Notes under the pieces: generated by a model
Databases searched by the model: none
What the model saw: only the letters and a program-made list of their open reading frames with translations
What the model was told of the DNA's origin: nothing
Assembly: GCA_964392465.1 (NCBI GenBank)
Contig: CAYMPC010000001.1
Coordinates: 1 to 64,000, forward strand
DNA: 64,000 nt
From: JAAXVZ01 sp964392465
GTDB lineage: Archaea > Nanobdellota > Nanobdellia > Woesearchaeales > GW2011-AR15
Reading direction: 5' to 3'
In this document: positions 1 to 8,043 of the stretch, piece after piece
How positions within the stretch are numbered: the first letter of the stretch is position 1
How the letters are laid out: each line of letters opens with the position of its first letter
Program-made: the position numbers and the translations under genes

Positions 1-930
1 AGTACAAGGTTCATCGATCTTTTTAGCTTCTAAAATAGCAGAAACATATATAGGGCCATCATCTCTGAAAATTAAATCGCCCGTATCAATTTCTTTAAGG
101 AAAACACCCTGTGGATTTTCTGTTTGTTGTTGTTCTCCTGAATTATCCCATTGGCTCATATTGAAAAGCTGCGTAAAGTCAGATACACCTATTGAAATGC
201 TTTTGCCCATATTTTTCATTAAATCAAATCCACCTTCAAGTATAAGTTTGGCTGCAGAAACATCACTTATCTCTGTTGTTCCTATTTGATTTATGAGATA
301 TACATTTGCGCCAAATGTTGCAAATAATGCTAAAACAAAAAAGATTATACCAAACATACAAACCCCCTTTAATATTTTTGATTCTGCGTATGTGGCACCA
401 TTGAAAAGAGTATAGATAATATAAGGGTGAAATGCAAACCTTATTCCTTTCAAAGGGTCTATATAATTGCTTAACATAGGGTAAACAACAAAATCAAAAA
501 AATATAGGATAAATATTGTTTTTATTTTGTCTTCTGATTCACTATTTCCCATAACTCCTTTTACAATTAACCAAGGCAATATTAAATGAAATATTGCGCC
601 AAGATTTCTAAAAGCTCCTAAAACACCAAATATGGCTATTTCTGCAGCCATGATAAAATACCAAACACCCTCTTTGCCTATGCCTCTTTTTAAAAAATAG
701 ATAATTAAAAAAATACAGATAAAAATAATCAGGGCGCTTACAAAAAGACGAAAAATTACATTTATGCCTACACCAAAACTAGCAACATTGATTCCATCAA
801 ATCGAAGGACAGTAGGCAAGTCTATAAACCATAGCAATAGAGAGATAATTAAGGCAAGAAAAACAGATCTTTCTTTATTTCCAAAAGTATTGGCTAGTAC
901 AGATCTAACACTCTCCTTTATATTCGCCAT
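1..930 (-). CDS. Partial polytopic membrane protein (C-terminus beyond the left edge)
   Basis: Only the N-terminal 310 residues lie in the window; the frame is open to base 1. The ATG at 930 comes one base after the stop of the upstream gene (932-934), so the two are almost certainly co-translated. Hydrophobic segments lie at about residues 22-42, 55-80, 88-106, 110-126, 135-155 and 190-213, followed by a polar Q/E/D-rich stretch. I recognise no family. Its partner has one membrane anchor and a beta-rich outer domain, so the pair may form an envelope complex; that is inference from context only. Confidence 0.75.
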   Translation of the reverse strand, partial: MANIKESVRSVLANTFGNKERSVFLALIISLLLWFIDLPTVLRFDGINVASFGVGINVIFRLFVSALIIFICIFLIIYFLKRGIGKEGVWYFIMAAEIAIFGVLGAFRNLGAIFHLILPWLIVKGVMGNSESEDKIKTIFILYFFDFVVYPMLSNYIDPLKGIRFAFHPYIIYTLFNGATYAESKILKGVCMFGIIFFVLALFATFGANVYLINQIGTTEISDVSAAKLILEGGFDLMKNMGKSISIGVSDFTQLFNMSQWDNSGEQQQTENPQGVFLKEIDTGDLIFRDDGPIYVSAILEAKKIDEPCT

Positions 931-931
931 T

Positions 932-2119
932 TTACTCTGCTAACAAAATATTAAGCTCAAGAATATCCAGCTTTTCAGACTTTGGCCTAATCTCAACAGC
1001 ATTATTTCCTTGCCTGACAAAAGAATTTACTGCTCTTGTATAATAATTATCAAAGGTTTCTATTTCTGTTTTGTATTCATTAATATAAATGACACCGCTT
1101 TTTTTATCATCGCTGTTTGTAAATAATAAACTAACATTCAAATCCGCCTTTCCGCTCTTAATTTTATCATATGTTTCTTTGTCTAGAATAAAATAATAAG
1201 TTGGAAAAATTGGTTTTTCAAGAGTTAATTTTCCTTCTACTGCATATATATCATAAAAACCTTTATTTGCAATAAACTGTAAATCGTTTTCTCCTTCTCT
1301 TATCCTTGATGCATCTTGTGGAGAAACTTTTGTAGGTTGGCCACAATCAGGTATGCTTGAATAGATTATTCTTTTATTCAAATAAATAACCATGGGTGAA
1401 ACCTCACTTGACTTACAGTTTGCTATGAAAGATAGCTGGAAAGACTCTAAGTTTGCTTTTTCTTTTTCAGATATTACAAATACTTGCTTATTCTCTATTC
1501 CGCTGTTGTCAGTTATATCTGCTGTTATCTTCATGTTTTTAATCAAATACTCATTAGTGTTCCAAAATTCTACCCCGGGCCCAGAAACTTTAAAAACAAG
1601 GTTATTGTTTTGCTGAAGATAATCTTTAGGCAATCTTAAGGGAGGGGGACTTTCTGTTAGATATTCATCACTTGTCAATATTTTTCCATTTAGTATTATT
1701 GTCAATATCCCTTTATATTTTGGTATTGTAAAAGATAAAACAAAATTTTCAGTTGTATCAAAGTTGTCTATTTTAAAAGAGATATTTCCCTCTTGTTCTT
1801 CAAATAAGGATTTTTTTACATAAATTGTGTCAAATTCTATAACTGATTTTGTATCAGTTCTTGAAAATAAAGTAAAACTAGGAAAATCAATATTTATTTC
1901 ATTTTCAGCAATATTACTTAATGTACCAGGTTCTTTACTCATAAGGATAGTGATGTCGTCTTTCTCTCCGTCATCAGCATTTGTTCGATTTTGTTCTAAT
2001 AAATCTGCTCTTTCTGAAGGAGGGAGCATCAGGATATATATAACTAATGCAATACCTGTAACAAAAATCAGAAGAGAGATATAGGATTGTGGGGTTCCTT
2101 GCGCTTTTTTATTTATCAT
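932..2119 (-). CDS. Membrane-anchored beta-rich extracytoplasmic protein, function unknown
   Basis: The 395-residue product begins MINKKAQGTPQS followed by one hydrophobic helix (about residues 12-33) and then a long soluble region with alternating hydrophobic residues typical of beta-sandwich folds. The KKAQ-plus-helix N-terminus resembles pilin-like class III signal peptides common in DPANN surface proteins (family knowledge; cleavage is not shown). It shares a 54-base divergent promoter region with pelota and is followed after one base by a polytopic membrane protein. No catalytic motif is visible. An envelope or surface role is inferred. Confidence 0.75.
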   Translation of the reverse strand: MINKKAQGTPQSYISLLIFVTGIALVIYILMLPPSERADLLEQNRTNADDGEKDDITILMSKEPGTLSNIAENEINIDFPSFTLFSRTDTKSVIEFDTIYVKKSLFEEQEGNISFKIDNFDTTENFVLSFTIPKYKGILTIILNGKILTSDEYLTESPPPLRLPKDYLQQNNNLVFKVSGPGVEFWNTNEYLIKNMKITADITDNSGIENKQVFVISEKEKANLESFQLSFIANCKSSEVSPMVIYLNKRIIYSSIPDCGQPTKVSPQDASRIREGENDLQFIANKGFYDIYAVEGKLTLEKPIFPTYYFILDKETYDKIKSGKADLNVSLLFTNSDDKKSGVIYINEYKTEIETFDNYYTRAVNSFVRQGNNAVEIRPKSEKLDILELNILLAE

Positions 2120-2141
2120 GTACTAAAAAAACAAGCAATTA

Positions 2142-2153
2142 CATATATAAATC
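2142..2153. promoter_or_regulatory. Shared TATA-like element between divergent genes
   Basis: CATATATAAATC lies 26-29 bases from both the minus-strand ATG at 2119 and the plus-strand ATG at 2174. Read on either strand it is a plausible archaeal TATA box at the leaderless distance, so one element may serve both directions. Confidence 0.5.
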
Positions 2154-2173
2154 TTATCATTTTCTATATCTTT

Positions 2174-3238
2174 ATGAAGGTTCTTGTTAGAGATTATAAA
2201 AAAAGCTTTGTAAAATTAAAAATCGAAAACATGGACGATTTGTGGTATTTGACCTATCTTATTGAGAAAGGAGACAAGATAAAAGCATTTACTTTCAGAA
2301 AAATTAAACTTGGAAAAGATGACGAAAGAAATTCAAAAGTTATAAAAAAACCAGTTGTAATTTCTCTAGATGTAGAAAAAATAGAATTTGCCAAATATTC
2401 AAATGTTTTAAGGGTCTCAGGGATTATATCAGAAGCACCCGAGGATATACCTTTAGGAAGCCATCACACAATAGGTTTAGAGGAAAATTCAGAATTTTCC
2501 TTGCAAAAAAACAAGTTTTTAAAATATCAAATTGAAAAACTAGAAGAATCTGCAGCAGAATCAAAAGATAAAATAATGGTTTGTGTTCATGATAGAGAAG
2601 AGGCCTATTTTGCTCTTTTAAAGAAATATGGGTTTGAATTACTTACAGAAATAAAAGGGAACGTTACAAAAAAAGCAGACATCAAGGCAGAATCTAGTGA
2701 CTTTTTTAAAACAATCAAAGAAACAATAATCGAATATGATACTCGGCATAAATATACTAGCATCATAATAGCAAGCCCCGGTTTTTGGAAAGATTATATC
2801 CAAAAACAAATAACTGAGCAGGACTTAAAGAAGAAAGTGTTTTATGCAACATGTTCCTCAGTGGGAATAAATGGAATCAATGAAGTAATAAGAAGACCAG
2901 AAGTTCAAACAGTATTGAAAAAAGAAAAATTTGCAAAAGAAATGGAAAAAGTAGAAGAGCTATTGGCAGAAATATCAAAGCAAGGAAAATCTGAATATGG
3001 CATAAAAAAAATAAAAGAAGCAATTGAGATGGGAGCTGTTTCTGAGTTATTATTAACAGATAATTTTATTCAGAAAAAAAGACAGGAAGATAAATTTGAA
3101 GATATAGAAAAAATTATGAAAGCCGTAGAGGTAATAAATGGAGATATTCATATAATAAGTTCTGAGCATGAAGGAGGCAGAAAATTAGACGGATTAGGGG
3201 GGATTGCAGCCTTGTTAAGATATAAGACAAATTACTAA
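2174..3238 (+). CDS. pelA: mRNA surveillance protein pelota (aPelota/Dom34)
   Basis: The 354-residue product starts MKVLVRDYKKSFVKLKIEN, the usual beginning of archaeal pelota, with the Sm-like N-terminal domain, a central domain and a C-terminal eL30/eRF1-like domain ending in the conserved EGGRKLDGLGGIAALLRY stretch. Pelota enters the A site of stalled ribosomes and, with aABCE1 and aEF1A, promotes release and recycling. The frame stays open 29 codons upstream, but the ATG at 2174 matches the family start and sits 26 bases after a TATA-like element, so a leaderless mRNA is likely. It converges on acdA with only a few bases between stops. Confidence 0.95.
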   Translation: MKVLVRDYKKSFVKLKIENMDDLWYLTYLIEKGDKIKAFTFRKIKLGKDDERNSKVIKKPVVISLDVEKIEFAKYSNVLRVSGIISEAPEDIPLGSHHTIGLEENSEFSLQKNKFLKYQIEKLEESAAESKDKIMVCVHDREEAYFALLKKYGFELLTEIKGNVTKKADIKAESSDFFKTIKETIIEYDTRHKYTSIIIASPGFWKDYIQKQITEQDLKKKVFYATCSSVGINGINEVIRRPEVQTVLKKEKFAKEMEKVEELLAEISKQGKSEYGIKKIKEAIEMGAVSELLLTDNFIQKKRQEDKFEDIEKIMKAVEVINGDIHIISSEHEGGRKLDGLGGIAALLRYKTNY

Positions 3239-3241
3239 GTT

Positions 3242-4657
3242 CTATAATCTTTTATTTTCTTTCAACCACTTTCCCCTTTCAATCAAAGCTTTCATTACAA
3301 CAGCAGATTTATAAGGATTATTGAAATCAGGAACATTATTTGCTTCAAGTATTTCAATAGCCCTTCTTGTAAATTTTCCACCCATATAACTTGTAATTAT
3401 TGGCTTTTTTGAAAATTTTTTTTTTGCATCAATAACAGCTTCGGCATCTAATATAGATTCTGTCATTGTCTGTAAAGTCTGAATTACAATTAAACCATAT
3501 ATATCTTCTTGCGCAAGAAGGGCATTTATTGAAACAACATATCTATCATGCAAGGCATCTCCTATTAAATCCAAAGGGTTATTTCTAGAATAAGCATGAT
3601 GCATCTTTCCTGAATCTTCTAGTTTTTCTATTGTCTTTTTAGAAAGTTCTACAAGCTTAATCCCCATAATTTCACAATGATCAGCACAAAGAACACCAGC
3701 ACCTCCTCCATTAGTAATAATAGCAATTTTATTTTCTTTACATGGTGGTTGTTTTGCTAATGCATCTGATATTTCAAATAATTCTTCAACATTCTCTGCA
3801 ATATGAACACCAGATTGTTTAAATGCCGCTTTATAAATCTCAAAACTTCCAGCAAGACTTCCAGTATGGCTTCCAACAGCCTTCATTCCAGTTTCACTTC
3901 TTCCTGCTTTTAATGCGACAATTGGTTTTTTCATTGAAACTCTCTTGGCAATTCTCATAAATTTTTTTCCATCTTTAAGTCCCTCTATATAAAGGGCAAC
4001 ACATTTTGTTTTTTCATCTTTCTCAGCCCACAAAAGAAAATCACCAATATCCAAATCAGACTGGTTTCCCAAACTTACTATAGCGCTAAATCCGTATGTT
4101 CTTTCTAAAGACCAATCAATCACACTATCAACTAACGCACCAGATTGTGAGAAAAATGCAACTTCCCCTTCTTGAGGCATACATGGTCCAAAAGACGCGT
4201 TTAAATGGAAGGAAGGCCTTATAAGTCCAAGACAATTTGGTCCAATAATTCTTATTTTTGCCCTTTTAGCAATTCTAATTACTTCACTTTCTAATTTTTT
4301 TCCTTCTTCTCCGGTTTCCCCAAACCCCGCAGAAATAATTATTACTCCTCTTACTCTTTTTTTTGCACATTCTTTCATTACACTTGGAATTATTTTCGAG
4401 TTTACAGCAAAAACAGCCAAATCAATTTTTTCTTTTATATCCAATATTGATTTATAACAACGCTTTCCAAGAATAGACTCTGCATTTGGATTAACAGCAT
4501 AAACTTTCCCTTTAAACTTTTTATTTGTTTTACTTTTAAATACACCTCCTTTCAGAAGGCTTTTCAATATCCCATTTCCAGCAGAAGCAGACTTTCTAGA
4601 AGCGCCTATTACAGCGATACTTTTTGGACTAAAAAACATATCAAGTAATTCAGTCAT
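3242..4657 (-). CDS. acdA: Acetate/acyl-CoA ligase (ADP-forming), alpha subunit
   Basis: The enzyme converts acetyl-CoA or acyl-CoA, ADP and phosphate to acid, CoA and ATP, the substrate-level phosphorylation step of many fermentative archaea. The 471-residue chain has the CoA-binding Rossmann domain (SIAVIGAS near residue 13), the succinyl-CoA-ligase-like GPNCLG loop at 139-144 and the phosphohistidine region GSHTGSLAG with the catalytic His at about 264. It follows the beta subunit gene after two bases on the same strand, so alpha and beta are separate genes in one operon. Substrate preference among acetate, branched-chain and aryl acids cannot be read from sequence. Confidence 0.95.
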   Translation of the reverse strand: MTELLDMFFSPKSIAVIGASRKSASAGNGILKSLLKGGVFKSKTNKKFKGKVYAVNPNAESILGKRCYKSILDIKEKIDLAVFAVNSKIIPSVMKECAKKRVRGVIIISAGFGETGEEGKKLESEVIRIAKRAKIRIIGPNCLGLIRPSFHLNASFGPCMPQEGEVAFFSQSGALVDSVIDWSLERTYGFSAIVSLGNQSDLDIGDFLLWAEKDEKTKCVALYIEGLKDGKKFMRIAKRVSMKKPIVALKAGRSETGMKAVGSHTGSLAGSFEIYKAAFKQSGVHIAENVEELFEISDALAKQPPCKENKIAIITNGGGAGVLCADHCEIMGIKLVELSKKTIEKLEDSGKMHHAYSRNNPLDLIGDALHDRYVVSINALLAQEDIYGLIVIQTLQTMTESILDAEAVIDAKKKFSKKPIITSYMGGKFTRRAIEILEANNVPDFNNPYKSAVVMKALIERGKWLKENKRL

Positions 4658-4659
4658 TT

Positions 4660-5298
4660 TTATCCATCTCTTAAAATAATTCTCGCATCAGCAACAAAAA
4701 CTTTTTTTTCATTTGCAATTACTGGATTAAAATCAATTTCACTAATCTCTTTCTCTTGCATGCATAATTTTGAAAAATTAAGCATCAGTTCAACAATGCC
4801 TTCTTTGTTTACAGCAGAAGTTTTTCTATACCCTTCTAGCAACCTTTTTCCTTTTATTTCGTCAAGCATTTCATAGCAATCTTTTTTTGTTAAAGGAGCA
4901 ATTCTCATGCTTATATCTTTTAAAATTTCAACAAAAACACCACCTATACCAAAAACAACTACTTTTCCAAAAGTCAAATCAGTTTTCATACCCAATATTA
5001 ATTCTGTTCCTTTTATCATCTCTTGGATTATAAATTTATAATCATTAATGTTTTTTTCATTTAATATCTGTTCGGCAATTTCTATTTTAGCATTTAATTC
5101 CAAATAACTTATTAAATTTGTAAATACTAGTCCAAAATCGCTTTTGTGTAATACATGAGCAGAATCAACTTTCAAAACCACTGGAAAATTTAATTTTAAG
5201 TTATTTAATTCTCTTTTATCTCTGATGATATCTGTTTTCGGATAAAAAATAGAATATTTATCTAATAGGTCCACCACTTTTTTTTGTTCCAAGAACAT
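4660..5298 (-). CDS. acdB: Acetate/acyl-CoA ligase (ADP-forming), beta subunit (ATP-grasp)
   Basis: This 212-residue ATP-grasp protein binds nucleotide and partners AcdA. Visible features are PVVLKVDSAHVLHKSDFGLV (Lys for nucleotide, His region), an IIQEMIKGTELILGMKTD segment and the metal-binding E-x-D-x-N in EIDFNPVIA. Upstream in-frame codons exist to 5400, but the ATG at 5298 (MFLEQKKVVDLLDKY) fits the family length and lies 25 bases from a TATA-like box at 5318-5330, so I place the start there. It is the first gene of a two-gene operon with acdA. Confidence 0.92.
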   Translation of the reverse strand: MFLEQKKVVDLLDKYSIFYPKTDIIRDKRELNNLKLNFPVVLKVDSAHVLHKSDFGLVFTNLISYLELNAKIEIAEQILNEKNINDYKFIIQEMIKGTELILGMKTDLTFGKVVVFGIGGVFVEILKDISMRIAPLTKKDCYEMLDEIKGKRLLEGYRKTSAVNKEGIVELMLNFSKLCMQEKEISEIDFNPVIANEKKVFVADARIILRDG

Positions 5299-5317
5299 AC
5301 TTTTTTTGTTTTTTCTT

Positions 5318-5330
5318 GGATATAAATACT
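5318..5330 (-). promoter_or_regulatory. TATA-like box of the acdB-acdA operon
   Basis: On the minus strand this reads AGTATTTATATCC, centred about 26 bases before the chosen acdB ATG at 5298. The spacing supports a leaderless transcript and decides against the longer upstream start. Confidence 0.6.
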
Positions 5331-5503
5331 TTTCTTTAAATAAAAATCCCCTCTTAAAATAAAAAGCAGATTTTTTATTTTTTCTTACAAAAAGGGACAA
5401 TTAAGATATACTACACAAAGGTAGATAAAAAACCGTAAGGTATTAATACTAGTTGTATTTAAGAATTAAATAGTTAATTAAAAAAAGAGGGGTGGGTGAA
5501 AAA

Positions 5504-6322
5504 ATGATAGTTAAAGATGAATTTCTTAGCAAATTAAGAAGATATTTCAATTTAAACTTGTATGAAGTAAAAATTTGGGCAGCTTTATTATCCAGAGGCG
5601 TATCTACAGCAGGGGAACTTTCCGATATAGCGAATGTTCCAAGATCAAGATCATATGATGTTCTAGAAACCCTAGAAAAAAAAGGGTTTGTTGTAATGAA
5701 AGTAGGCAAACCTATAAAATATATTGCTGTTCCTCCTGCAGAAGTGGTTGAAAGAGTTAAAAAGAACGTAAGGAAGGATGCAGAAGAATCTGTTAAAAGG
5801 CTCGAAAGCCTAAAAAACACAGATGTACTTCAAGAGTTATCCGCATTACATACACAAGGCGTTGAATTAATAGAACCAAGCGAGTTAAGTGGAAGTTTAA
5901 GAGGCAGACATAACCTTTATAATCATTTGGAAATGACCATAAAAGAAGCAGAAAAATCTGTCATAATAATGTCAACAGAGCAGGGCTTTTTAAGAAAAAT
6001 AGAAGCCTTTTCGCCAGTTTTTGAAGAATTAATTAAAAGGGGAGTAAAAATAAGGATTGCCGCTCCAATATCAAAAGAAAATGAAAAACAGGCAAAAGAG
6101 CTTTCAAAATTTGCTGAAGTAAGAAATACAAAGACAAAAGCAAGATTTGTTGTTGTGGATAACGAAGAACTGATATTTATGGTTACAAACGATACAGAAG
6201 TACATCCAACCTATGATATTGGTATTTGGGTAAATACACCTTTCTTTGCATCTGCATTAGGAGAATTATTTGACTTAGCGTGGAAAGAAATGAAGCCTTT
6301 GGAAGCAGTAAAGAAAAATTAA
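5504..6322 (+). CDS. TrmB-family sugar/metabolite-responsive transcriptional regulator
   Basis: A 272-residue regulator with an N-terminal winged helix (residues about 10-75: LSDIANVPRSRSYDVLETLEKKGFV), a short helical linker and a C-terminal PLD-like effector-binding domain (EKSVIIMSTEQGFLRKI onward) typical of TrmB proteins, which bind sugars and control transport or central metabolism genes. Start: a perfect GGTGA at 5495-5499 lies four bases before ATG 5504; the in-frame GTG at 5492 overlaps that Shine-Dalgarno and is rejected. It is divergent from acdBA, and autoregulation or control of that operon is possible but unproven. Confidence 0.88.
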   Translation: MIVKDEFLSKLRRYFNLNLYEVKIWAALLSRGVSTAGELSDIANVPRSRSYDVLETLEKKGFVVMKVGKPIKYIAVPPAEVVERVKKNVRKDAEESVKRLESLKNTDVLQELSALHTQGVELIEPSELSGSLRGRHNLYNHLEMTIKEAEKSVIIMSTEQGFLRKIEAFSPVFEELIKRGVKIRIAAPISKENEKQAKELSKFAEVRNTKTKARFVVVDNEELIFMVTNDTEVHPTYDIGIWVNTPFFASALGELFDLAWKEMKPLEAVKKN

Positions 6323-6328
6323 AAAATT

Positions 6329-6739
6329 TTATTCTTTTTTTGTTTCTTTTGATTTTGTTGCTTTTTTTGGTTTAGTTGTTTCTTTTTTTTCAGTTTTCTG
6401 TGGTTTTTCTTTTTTTGTTTCTTTTTCTTTTATTACTGTTTTTTCTGTAACTTGTTCCAGCTTTTTCACTTTTTTTGGTTTTTGTTTGCTCTCTTTAGTC
6501 TTAGGTTCAATTACCTCAATTTCTTCTTTTTTAAGAGCATCTATTATTTCTGTATGTGAAGCACTCTTCTTTATTTTAAGAACTTTATTTAAGGGTTCTA
6601 GATGTTTTACATTACATCTTTTTCTTCTTGTTTGTCCATCAATTAAAACAAAGCAACCATCTAGAATTTCTAGAATAACAGCTTTTTTGCCGGCATCTCT
6701 TCCAGCTATCTTTACACATAATCTACCTATTTCAATCAT
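6329..6739 (-). CDS. rpl14e: Large-subunit ribosomal protein eL14
   Basis: The first 75 residues (MIEIGRLCVKIAGRDAGKKA...VLIDGQTRRKRCNVKHLEPL) are the KOW-type fold of archaeal/eukaryal eL14. A Lys/Glu/Thr-rich tail of about 60 residues follows, low-complexity and longer than in most archaeal eL14. A GGTGA Shine-Dalgarno lies just upstream of the ATG at 6739. It follows eL34 on the same strand after about 60 bases and is probably co-transcribed. The long basic tail could contact rRNA at the surface (inference). Confidence 0.92.
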   Translation of the reverse strand: MIEIGRLCVKIAGRDAGKKAVILEILDGCFVLIDGQTRRKRCNVKHLEPLNKVLKIKKSASHTEIIDALKKEEIEVIEPKTKESKQKPKKVKKLEQVTEKTVIKEKETKKEKPQKTEKKETTKPKKATKSKETKKE

Positions 6740-6799
6740 TTTCTTTCACCTCGATCTCTTATTTTATTTTTAATGTGTTGTCGCCAATCACAAAAGAGA

Positions 6800-7066
6800 T
6801 TACACTCTTGACTGTTCCTTAATTGCTTTTCTAGAACAACTTGAGCATAAATATCCACCAAACTTTCTTTCAGGCCTTTTTTTGGAAATACTTGTTTTTT
6901 TTAACTTAAAATCTCTTCCTTTTGACATCCCTTTCAATTCCTTTTTGCATATTGCACAGGAAGGTAGTTTATTATTTCTTCTAACATGATGAATAACTAC
7001 TTTTCCACCGGGTAACTTTTTATTTACCCTTCTGAATGTTCTCGACCTGAATCTTGGTGCTGGCAT
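6800..7066 (-). CDS. rpl34e: Large-subunit ribosomal protein eL34
   Basis: The 88-residue protein starts MPAPRFRSRTFRRVNKKLPGG and carries two zinc-binding CxxC pairs (CAIC near residue 35, CSSC near 75), as expected of archaeal eL34. The frame is open further upstream, but the ATG at 7066 matches the family start and has a TATA-like box 26 bases upstream (7087-7097). It sits between eL14 and the EMC3-like insertase on the same strand, a translation and membrane-insertion neighbourhood. Confidence 0.95.
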   Translation of the reverse strand: MPAPRFRSRTFRRVNKKLPGGKVVIHHVRRNNKLPSCAICKKELKGMSKGRDFKLKKTSISKKRPERKFGGYLCSSCSRKAIKEQSRV

Positions 7067-7086
7067 AGTTTCTTGGAAAAAAAGAT

Positions 7087-7097
7087 GATTTATAAAG
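7087..7097 (-). promoter_or_regulatory. TATA-like box for eL34
   Basis: Minus-strand CTTTATAAATC, centred about 26 bases before ATG 7066. It supports the short eL34 start and a leaderless mRNA. Confidence 0.55.
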
Positions 7098-7141
7098 ATA
7101 TCGTTAAGGTTAAGAGAAAACATACCAATAGAAAGAACGCC

Positions 7142-7948
7142 TCAATAAATATCAAGAAGTTTCCTAAGAACCATGCTAAAAATTAAAGAGAAGGCAATAT
7201 AAACACCAAACCAACTCCATCCGCCAACCCAAGGTATCTCTTTTATTACAGGAACATCTTCAAAAGGAATAATCTTTCTGTTGTTAATCGTGATCTTGTT
7301 TAATCCATTCTCTTCAGATCCTGAAAAAAATAAGAAGTTTTTCCTAAAATCTTTCTCTACTGCAGCATATTCTCTCTTTTCAGAGATAATTACCTCTTTT
7401 ACATAAGCTTTATCTTTATAATTCAAAACTATATTTTCTTCTACTTGGTTGTTAGCAAAAATCTCCCACGTAACTTCCCTTTTTATTTCTTTTGTAATGC
7501 TTTCTCCATCTGACAAATAGAAGGGTTCAGGGAGACTTATTGAAATATTCCCTTCTGCTTTCTCATCAAATAAAACAGTCAAAACAAAAGGTTGGCCAGG
7601 CATAATAGGATAATACCCTAAATGAGAGTTAAGCCATCCAAAAACAAGTAAAATAGGGATAAAAGTGTATAACGTAGGTTTCATAGAATGACTCATATAA
7701 GTCATATTTATTTCCATAAATCTTGAATTTATTTTGGTTAATTTTTTAGGATTATTCCTGTGTTCTTTCATCTCTTTCTGGAGTTTTTTCTGTTCTTCTC
7801 TTATCTCTTTCATCAACTTTTGATTTGTCAAAAATTTAATAGCAAAAGTTATTATCAACGAGAGAATAAGTGAAATTAAGATAATTGCTATTGCAGGGTG
7901 AATATATAATAACCATCCAAGTATTGGATCTAAAAAGGAACTAGCCAT
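7142..7948 (-). CDS. EMC3/TMCO1-type (DUF106) membrane protein insertase, YidC/Oxa1/Alb3 superfamily
   Basis: The 268-residue protein has a first transmembrane helix (about residues 17-38), a charged cytoplasmic coiled-coil hairpin (REEQKKLQKEMKEHRNNPKKL) and the M-x-x-S-M-K-P motif leading into the second helix (about 92-108), the diagnostic pattern of archaeal DUF106/Ylp1 insertases. A beta-rich extracytoplasmic region of about 120 residues follows before the last helix near the C-terminus. These proteins insert hydrophobic helices into the membrane. A TATA-like box lies at 7968-7980, so the mRNA is probably leaderless. It is adjacent to ribosomal genes. Confidence 0.88.
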   Translation of the reverse strand: MASSFLDPILGWLLYIHPAIAIILISLILSLIITFAIKFLTNQKLMKEIREEQKKLQKEMKEHRNNPKKLTKINSRFMEINMTYMSHSMKPTLYTFIPILLVFGWLNSHLGYYPIMPGQPFVLTVLFDEKAEGNISISLPEPFYLSDGESITKEIKREVTWEIFANNQVEENIVLNYKDKAYVKEVIISEKREYAAVEKDFRKNFLFFSGSEENGLNKITINNRKIIPFEDVPVIKEIPWVGGWSWFGVYIAFSLIFSMVLRKLLDIY

Positions 7949-7967
7949 TTACCAAAAGAAAAGATGG

Positions 7968-7980
7968 AGATATATAAAAG
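7968..7980 (-). promoter_or_regulatory. TATA-like box for the EMC3-like insertase
   Basis: Minus-strand CTTTTATATATCT, centred about 26 bases before ATG 7948, at the spacing seen for several leaderless genes in this window. Confidence 0.55.
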
Positions 7981-8010
7981 TTTAGGAAAAGAGGAAAAGG
8001 TACAAGTATA

Positions 8011-8022
8011 AGTTATATAAAC
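8011..8022 (+). promoter_or_regulatory. TATA-like box for hef
   Basis: AGTTATATAAAC centred about 27 bases before ATG 8044; a leaderless transcript is implied. Confidence 0.55.
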
Positions 8023-8043
8023 AAAATTACATTCTTTCTTATA

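Noticed and set aside
2087..2173. A longer N-terminus for pelota
   Set aside because: The extension is hydrophobic, absent from the family, and contains the shared TATA-like element.
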